10,899 bases of DNA from Gammaproteobacteria bacterium (GTDB taxonomy: Bacteria; Pseudomonadota; Gammaproteobacteria; HK1), in the NCBI GenBank assembly GCA_022822245.1, contig JAJECB010000312.1, positions 1-10,899 on the forward strand, read 5' to 3'. How positions within the stretch are numbered: the first letter of the stretch is position 1; each line of letters starts with the position of its first letter. The position numbers and the translations under genes are program-made. Of the stretch, positions 8,199 to 10,899 are shown in pieces. Below the pieces are notes generated by a model that was given only the letters and a program-made list of their open reading frames with translations, ran no database searches and was not told the DNA's origin.

Positions 8199-9572
8199 TC
8201 AGGTCGCCGGGGCGCCCGGGGGCGGCGTCCGGCCCCGGGGACCGAGCGCCCCGTGGTGCTCCGGCGCGTGCACGGAGAGGAGCTCGGGAAGCTCGGGCAG
8301 CCGGTCGAGGCGCTCGGCCGCCTCCCGGCGCTCCATGAGGCGGATGGCGAAATGCATCCAGACGAGCGCGATCCCGACCAGGGCGAAGAGCAGCATGAAG
8401 CAGCTCGTCCACACCCCGATCAAGTCGTTCATCACCCCGAAGCAGATCGGGAGGATGAACCCTCCGAGCCCGCCGATCATCCCGACCAGGCCTCCGACCG
8501 AGCCCACGTGCTCGGGGTAGTAGACCGGGATGTGCTTGTAGACCGCGGCCTTGCCGAGCGACATCACGAAGCCGAGGACGACCGTGAGCGAGACGAAGAT
8601 CGGGAGCGAGATGGTGATGTTGAACGAGATGGGCCCTTCGACCCCCTGCACGACATAGTCCGTCGAGGGGTAGCTCAGGAAGAAGCACACGACGACGCTC
8701 ACGATGAACGTCCAGTACATGACGAGGCGCGCGCCGTAGCGATCCGAGAGGTATCCGCCGAGGGCCCGGAAGATGCTGCCGGGGAGCGCATAGGCGGCGG
8801 CCAGCATGCCTGCGGTCTTGACGTCGAGGCCGTAGACGCCGACGTAGTAGCGAGGGAGCCAGAGGGCCAGGGCCACGAACGCCCCGAAGACGAAGAAGTA
8901 GTAGAGGGAGAACCTCCAGACCTGGAGAAGCCGCAGGGGCTCGAGCTGCAGGAGCGCCGAGCGCGGCTTCTCCCCCGCCGCCTTGCGCGCCGCGGTGACC
9001 GGATCCTCCTTCGTCGCGATATAGAACAGGACCGCGGTGACGAGGAGGACCACGGCGTAGATCTGGGCCGCCCGCTCCCATCCGAACGCGAGGAGCAGGA
9101 ACGGTGCTCCGAAATTGGTGACCGCCGCGCCCACGTTGCCGATCCCGAACATCCCGAGGGCGGTCCCCTGGCGGTCGCGGTCGTACCACCGCGACACGAA
9201 CGCGATGCCGACCGCGAACGAGCCTCCCGCGAGCCCGACCCCGAGGGCGGCGAGGAGGAACATCGGGTACGTGCTGACGGTGGAGAGCATCCAGGCGGCG
9301 ACCGCGGTCACCGCCATCAGCAACGTGTAAACGATGCGTCCGCCGTACTGGTCGGTCCAGATGCCGAGAAAGATGCGGCTCAAGGAGCCGGTCAGGATGG
9401 GAGTCGCGACGAGGATGCCGAACTCGGTGTCGGTGAGCCCGAGATCCTGCTTGATGCGGATCCCGATGATGGAGAAGATGGTCCAGACCGCGAAGCAGAC
9501 GGTGAACGCGAACGTGCTGACACCGAGGGCCTGGTGTTGCTGGCGCGGGGGAATGTCAGCGAGAGTCTGCAT
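8199..9572 (-). CDS. narK1: NarK1-type nitrate transporter (MFS, NNP family)
   Basis: This is an inner-membrane nitrate porter of the class usually paired with NarK2. In Pseudomonas and Paracoccus, NarK1 is thought to act as a nitrate/proton symporter that starts import. The 457-residue protein has about 12 hydrophobic segments. The first nitrate signature is AGGSFAVGIAFVSRWY (about 115-130) followed by GTALGMFGIGNVGAA. The second is GKAAVYKHIPVYYPEHVG through GGLVGMIGGLGGF (about 340-372). R66 (GSLSRIFLG) and R269 (GSIFRALGG) are in the positions of the paired substrate-binding arginines. The last 45 residues are charged and then rich in proline, a cytoplasmic tail. The ATG at 9572 has GAGGG (9581-9585) at 8 nt. 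The frame stays open upstream, but that extension is Arg/Pro-rich and non-hydrophobic, so I exclude it. It is the first gene of the operon, 36 nt before narK2. Confidence 0.93.
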   Translation of the reverse strand: MQTLADIPPRQQHQALGVSTFAFTVCFAVWTIFSIIGIRIKQDLGLTDTEFGILVATPILTGSLSRIFLGIWTDQYGGRIVYTLLMAVTAVAAWMLSTVSTYPMFLLAALGVGLAGGSFAVGIAFVSRWYDRDRQGTALGMFGIGNVGAAVTNFGAPFLLLAFGWERAAQIYAVVLLVTAVLFYIATKEDPVTAARKAAGEKPRSALLQLEPLRLLQVWRFSLYYFFVFGAFVALALWLPRYYVGVYGLDVKTAGMLAAAYALPGSIFRALGGYLSDRYGARLVMYWTFIVSVVVCFFLSYPSTDYVVQGVEGPISFNITISLPIFVSLTVVLGFVMSLGKAAVYKHIPVYYPEHVGSVGGLVGMIGGLGGFILPICFGVMNDLIGVWTSCFMLLFALVGIALVWMHFAIRLMERREAAERLDRLPELPELLSVHAPEHHGALGPRGRTPPPGAPAT

Positions 9573-9599
9573 CGTTCGAGCCCTCGACGGCCGCCGGTA

Positions 9600-9623
9600 C
9601 GGCCGGCCCGTGCGGGCCGGCCG
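9600..9623 (-). promoter_or_regulatory. Strong 10-bp GC hairpin in the predicted narK1 leader
   Basis: The arms CGGCCGGCCC and GGGCCGGCCG pair perfectly over 10 bp with a 4-nt loop that reads GCAC in the narK1 mRNA. It ends 14 nt upstream of the GAGGG ribosome binding site of narK1, so it would sit in the 5' untranslated leader. There is no T-run next to it, so it is not an intrinsic terminator. It could stabilise the mRNA 5' end or limit ribosome access; the role is inference. Confidence 0.6.
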
Positions 9624-9659
9624 ACCGCGCGAGACGGCATCACCCGCGCGGACCGACAC

Positions 9660-9674
9660 CGGCCGCACGGGCCG
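9660..9674 (-). promoter_or_regulatory. Second, weaker hairpin near the predicted narK1 transcript 5' end
   Basis: CGGCC and GGCCG form a 5-bp stem whose loop reads CGTGC in the narK1 sense. The 13-nt core (GGCCCGTGCGGCC in mRNA sense) is almost the exact complement of the core of the hairpin at 9600-9623. The two loops, GUGC and GCAC, could pair with each other. Confidence 0.4.
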
Positions 9675-9682
9675 ACACGGCG

Positions 9683-9688
9683 ATAATG
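9683..9688 (-). promoter_or_regulatory. Candidate -10 element for the narK1-narI operon
   Basis: CATTAT on the minus strand matches the sigma70 -10 consensus at four of six positions, in an otherwise GC-rich stretch. It lies 25 nt downstream of the FNR-like box, against about 22 nt at classical class II FNR promoters. Transcription would start near 9677 and give a leader of about 105 nt. No good -35 hexamer is seen, as is usual at activator-dependent promoters. Confidence 0.45.
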
Positions 9689-9713
9689 AAACCAGAGGAA
9701 ACGCCGGATTTCC

Positions 9714-9727
9714 CTGATCCAAGTCAG
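9714..9727. promoter_or_regulatory. FNR-like binding site upstream of narK1
   Basis: CTGAT-CCAA-GTCAG fits the FNR/DNR consensus TTGAT-N4-ATCAA at seven of ten defined positions, including the TGA/TCA core of both half-sites and the exact 4-bp gap. Its centre is about 43 nt upstream of the transcription start inferred from the -10 element, near the class II position of -41.5. The divergent regulator has the FNR-type recognition residues for this core, so it is the obvious candidate to bind here. I infer oxygen-responsive activation of the narK1K2GHJI operon. Confidence 0.65.
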
Positions 9728-9816
9728 TTTCGACTTCCCGGGGAGGGACGGCCCCCAGGATGAGAAGTTGTCATCGAGGAGGCGCTCCGGATCGAAGTAT
9801 CCTGGCCGGGACGTGT

Positions 9817-9834
9817 TTGATCCGGAAAAATCAA
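9817..9834. repeat. Perfect FNR half-sites TTGAT and ATCAA with an 8-bp gap
   Basis: Two consensus half-sites of the FNR family face each other, but 8 bp separate them instead of 4. A standard FNR dimer would not be expected to engage both halves. It may be a degenerate site using only one half, a site for another dimeric regulator, or chance in an AT-richer patch. It lies about 90 nt upstream of the narK1-side FNR box and 254 nt from the regulator start. Confidence 0.35.
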
Positions 9835-9914
9835 CGATCTCCTGCCCCGGACGCCGATCCGCTCCCGGTGACCGGGCGTATTCCCTCAAGCCGTTTCGAC
9901 GTAGCGTCGGCCAC

Positions 9915-9976
9915 CTGCTGTGCTCCGCAGTCCCTGCTCCGCTTGCAGGCCGGGCAAGCCATCCGAGGCTTGCCCG
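9915..9976 (+). other. Cluster of short hairpins with alternative pairings
   Basis: Two small stem-loops (CTGC/GCAG at 9915-9930 and 9934-9948) share the 8-bp direct repeat TGCTCCGC at 9921 and 9935. They are followed by a strong hairpin of 10 bp, CGGGCAAGCC and GGCTTGCCCG, with a 6-nt loop (9951-9976). GCTTGC at 9941-9946 could instead pair with GCAAGC at 9954-9959, so the strong hairpin and an earlier one exclude each other. No T-run follows. It lies upstream of the predicted regulator promoter, so it would be transcribed only from an unseen promoter farther up. It may also be a structured DNA site. Confidence 0.45.
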
Positions 9977-9988
9977 CTCGCCGGGTGG

Positions 9989-10001
9989 AAATCAGTGATT
10001 T
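9989..10001. promoter_or_regulatory. 13-bp palindrome AAATCA-G-TGATTT upstream of the regulator promoter
   Basis: The two 6-bp arms are perfect around a single central base. It sits just upstream of the -35 hexamer, about 49 nt before the predicted transcription start. Half-site orientation is opposite to an FNR box, so it is probably not an FNR site. It may be an operator for an unknown regulator. Confidence 0.35.
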
Positions 10002-10008
10002 TTCCGGG

Positions 10009-10037
10009 TTAACCGACGCAAGGAAAGCCGCTATCAT
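10009..10037 (+). promoter_or_regulatory. Sigma70-like promoter for the FNR-type regulator gene
   Basis: TTAACC (10009-10014, four of six matches to TTGACA) and TATCAT (10032-10037, five of six to TATAAT) are separated by 17 bp, the ideal spacing. The start would fall near 10044, about 27 nt before the GTG start codon. The match suggests basal expression that does not require an activator. Confidence 0.5.
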
Positions 10038-10070
10038 CCTCTCGAACTCTCCGTTCTCGAAGAAAGTCAG

Positions 10071-10769
10071 GTGGCACGGGAATCGCTCGAACCCCAGCAC
10101 TGCACGGACTGTCCCGGGCGCGAGCACGGGTTCTGCGGTCGGTTGCCGGAGCCACTCCGGAAGCGGTTCCGCGAGGCCGTCCGCCACGCCGCGCCGGAGC
10201 GGCTGATCGAAGAGAACGGAAGAGGGCTCGCCGGTTGGGACCTCGCCGTCGTCTCCCGCGGAACCCTCGCCGTGCGAAGCACTTTCGAGGACGGACGGCG
10301 CGCGATCACGGACTTCCTGATCCCTGGCGAAGTGCTTCATGCGAGGGAGGACGGTGTTCGGAGCGGCCGCGTTATCACCGCGTCGCCCGACTTCCTCCTG
10401 TGCCTGATCCCGAACCTGGAGGCGGACTTCGACCCCGCCGACTGCCGGTGCATCGAGCGCTACGTTCGTTCCGACGCGATCGGCCACATCGAGGCGTTGC
10501 GCGACCGGATCGCCGCCCTCGCCCGGCTGGACCCGTCGGAGCGGCTCGCGCACCTGCTGCTCAGCCTGCGCGAGCGTCTGAACCCGGACGGACAGGCGGT
10601 CAACCTGCCCTTCTCCCGGAACGATATCGCCGACCTGCTCGGGATGCGAGCGGAAACCGTCAGCCGCGCGCTGCTCGCGCTCGAGCAGGCCGACCTCATT
10701 CGCCGCGACGGGCCGAAACGGATCGAGATCCTCGACCCGTCCGGGCTCGCGGCTGTCGCCGAGGGCTGA
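10071..10769 (+). CDS. fnr: FNR-type Crp/Fnr family transcriptional regulator with [4Fe-4S] cysteines
   Basis: The 232-residue protein is a cytoplasmic oxygen- or redox-sensing activator. C11, C14, C22 and C111 are placed like the four [4Fe-4S] ligands of FNR. The CX2CX7C spacing is that of FnrP/FnrN-type proteins as I recall them, rather than the CX2CX5C of E. coli FNR. A cyclic-nucleotide-binding-like beta domain spans about 45-125, a dimerisation helix about 135-155, and the winged helix-turn-helix about 175-215. The recognition helix AETVSR places E195, S198 and R199 like E209, S212 and R213 of FNR, which read TTGAT half-sites. C125 and C127 are extra cysteines of unknown role. GTG at 10071 is the only conventional start after an in-frame stop at 9996-9998. 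Its ribosome binding site is poor. The gene diverges from narK1 and probably controls that operon. A DNR-type nitrogen oxide sensor is less likely, because those lack this cysteine set. Confidence 0.88.
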   Translation: MARESLEPQHCTDCPGREHGFCGRLPEPLRKRFREAVRHAAPERLIEENGRGLAGWDLAVVSRGTLAVRSTFEDGRRAITDFLIPGEVLHAREDGVRSGRVITASPDFLLCLIPNLEADFDPADCRCIERYVRSDAIGHIEALRDRIAALARLDPSERLAHLLLSLRERLNPDGQAVNLPFSRNDIADLLGMRAETVSRALLALEQADLIRRDGPKRIEILDPSGLAAVAEG

Positions 10770-10801
10770 TCGCCTCCCTTCCCGCGCTCCACGTCCCCGC
10801 T

Positions 10802-10820
10802 CCCGGCAAGCCGCGCCGGG
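10802..10820 (+). terminator. Weak hairpin downstream of the regulator gene, no T-run
   Basis: CCCGGC and GCCGGG form a 6-bp stem with a 7-nt loop, 32 nt after the regulator stop codon. No run of T follows, so it is at best a poor or factor-assisted terminator. Confidence 0.2.
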
Positions 10821-10822
10821 CG

Positions 10823-10899
10823 ATGACGCTCGGCGCCTCGTTCAGGCAGAATACGGACATGCGCGACGTAGCTCACGGTGCGATCGGCGCCCTGATCGC
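10823..10899 (+). CDS. Possible start of an unidentified gene running off the right edge
   Basis: An ATG at 10823 opens a frame that stays open to the end of the window (25 codons, beginning MTLGASFRQN). A second in-frame ATG at 10859 begins MRDVAHGAIGALI. Neither start has a good ribosome binding site. The 13 or so residues after the second ATG look like the start of an amphipathic or hydrophobic helix. I do not recognise the product, and the piece is too short to tell a gene from a chance open frame. Confidence 0.25.
   Translation, partial: MTLGASFRQNTDMRDVAHGAIGALI

Larger units (their letters stand above)
9573..10070. other. Divergent intergenic region between narK1 and the FNR-type regulator gene
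   Basis: This 498-nt stretch holds no convincing gene. The open frames across it have low-complexity Arg/Ser/Pro-rich products and no usable ribosome binding sites. From left to right it contains two GC-rich hairpins in the predicted narK1 leader, a narK1 -10 and FNR-like box, a TTGAT/ATCAA repeat with a wide gap, a cluster of short hairpins, a 13-bp palindrome, and a sigma70-like promoter facing the regulator gene. The middle part (about 9680-9860) is visibly less GC-rich than the flanking genes, as expected for regulatory DNA. Confidence 0.75.

Noticed and set aside
9600..9623. Intrinsic terminator at the GC hairpin before narK1
   Set aside because: There is no run of T on either strand next to the stem, and it lies directly upstream of the first operon gene.
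9573..9722. A 50-codon N-terminal extension of narK1
   Set aside because: The extra residues are Arg/Pro/Gly-rich and run through the GC hairpins, the -10 element and part of the FNR-like box. The ATG at 9572 has its own ribosome binding site and gives the normal NarK1 start.
9750..9800. NarL-like heptamers (sequences such as AGAAGTT and CGAAGTA)
   Set aside because: Each differs from the consensus, and they do not form the paired arrangement typical of NarL sites. They are not distinguishable from chance.
9768..10206. Small plus-strand frames in the divergent spacer as genes
   Set aside because: No ribosome binding sites, Ser/Arg/Pro-rich composition, and they cross the hairpins and the predicted regulator promoter.
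1..10899. Mobile element, CRISPR, phage defence or other novel multi-gene system
   Set aside because: All substantial coding sequence is accounted for by the nar operon and its regulator. I found no transposase, integrase, tandem repeat array or tRNA-like attachment site.

Overview
The window is high in G+C by eye, especially at third codon positions, and holds a compact respiratory nitrate reduction locus. Gene families and codon use suggest a member of the Pseudomonadota, perhaps a gamma- or betaproteobacterium. The NarG, NarH, NarI and NarK sequences are close in motif and length to the Escherichia coli and Pseudomonas types. I cannot name the genus from the sequence.

Layout. From about position 9680 down to position 1, everything is transcribed on the minus strand in the order narK1, narK2, narG, narH, narJ, narI. 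narI is cut by the left edge. The genes are tightly packed: 36 nt between narK1 and narK2, ATGA and GTGA overlaps at narG/narH and narH/narJ, and 35 nt before narI. The one loose junction is the 175-nt narK2-narG spacer. It contains a diverged second copy of the narG ribosome binding site and first six codons, which opens a 24-residue reading frame. On the plus strand, divergent from narK1 across a 498-nt spacer, lies a gene for an FNR-type oxygen-sensing regulator (10071-10769). A possible gene start sits at the right edge.

How it fits together. NarK1 and NarK2 are two classes of nitrate/nitrite porter that bring in nitrate and export nitrite. NarG (Mo-bisMGD catalytic subunit), NarH (Fe-S electron relay) and NarI (membrane cytochrome b, quinol oxidation) form the energy-conserving reductase. 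NarJ is its assembly chaperone. The divergent regulator has four cysteines placed like the [4Fe-4S] ligands of FNR/FnrP and an FNR-type recognition helix (E195, S198, R199). An FNR-like site (CTGAT-N4-GTCAG, 9714-9727) lies about the class II distance upstream of a plausible narK1 -10 element, so the locus looks like a self-contained anaerobic switch plus its target operon.

I see no evidence of a wholly new system. The unusual items are the duplicated narG start, the complementary hairpins in the predicted narK1 leader, the hairpin cluster upstream of the regulator gene, and an extra pair of predicted membrane helices in NarK2. No mobile element, tRNA, rRNA or CRISPR array is visible.
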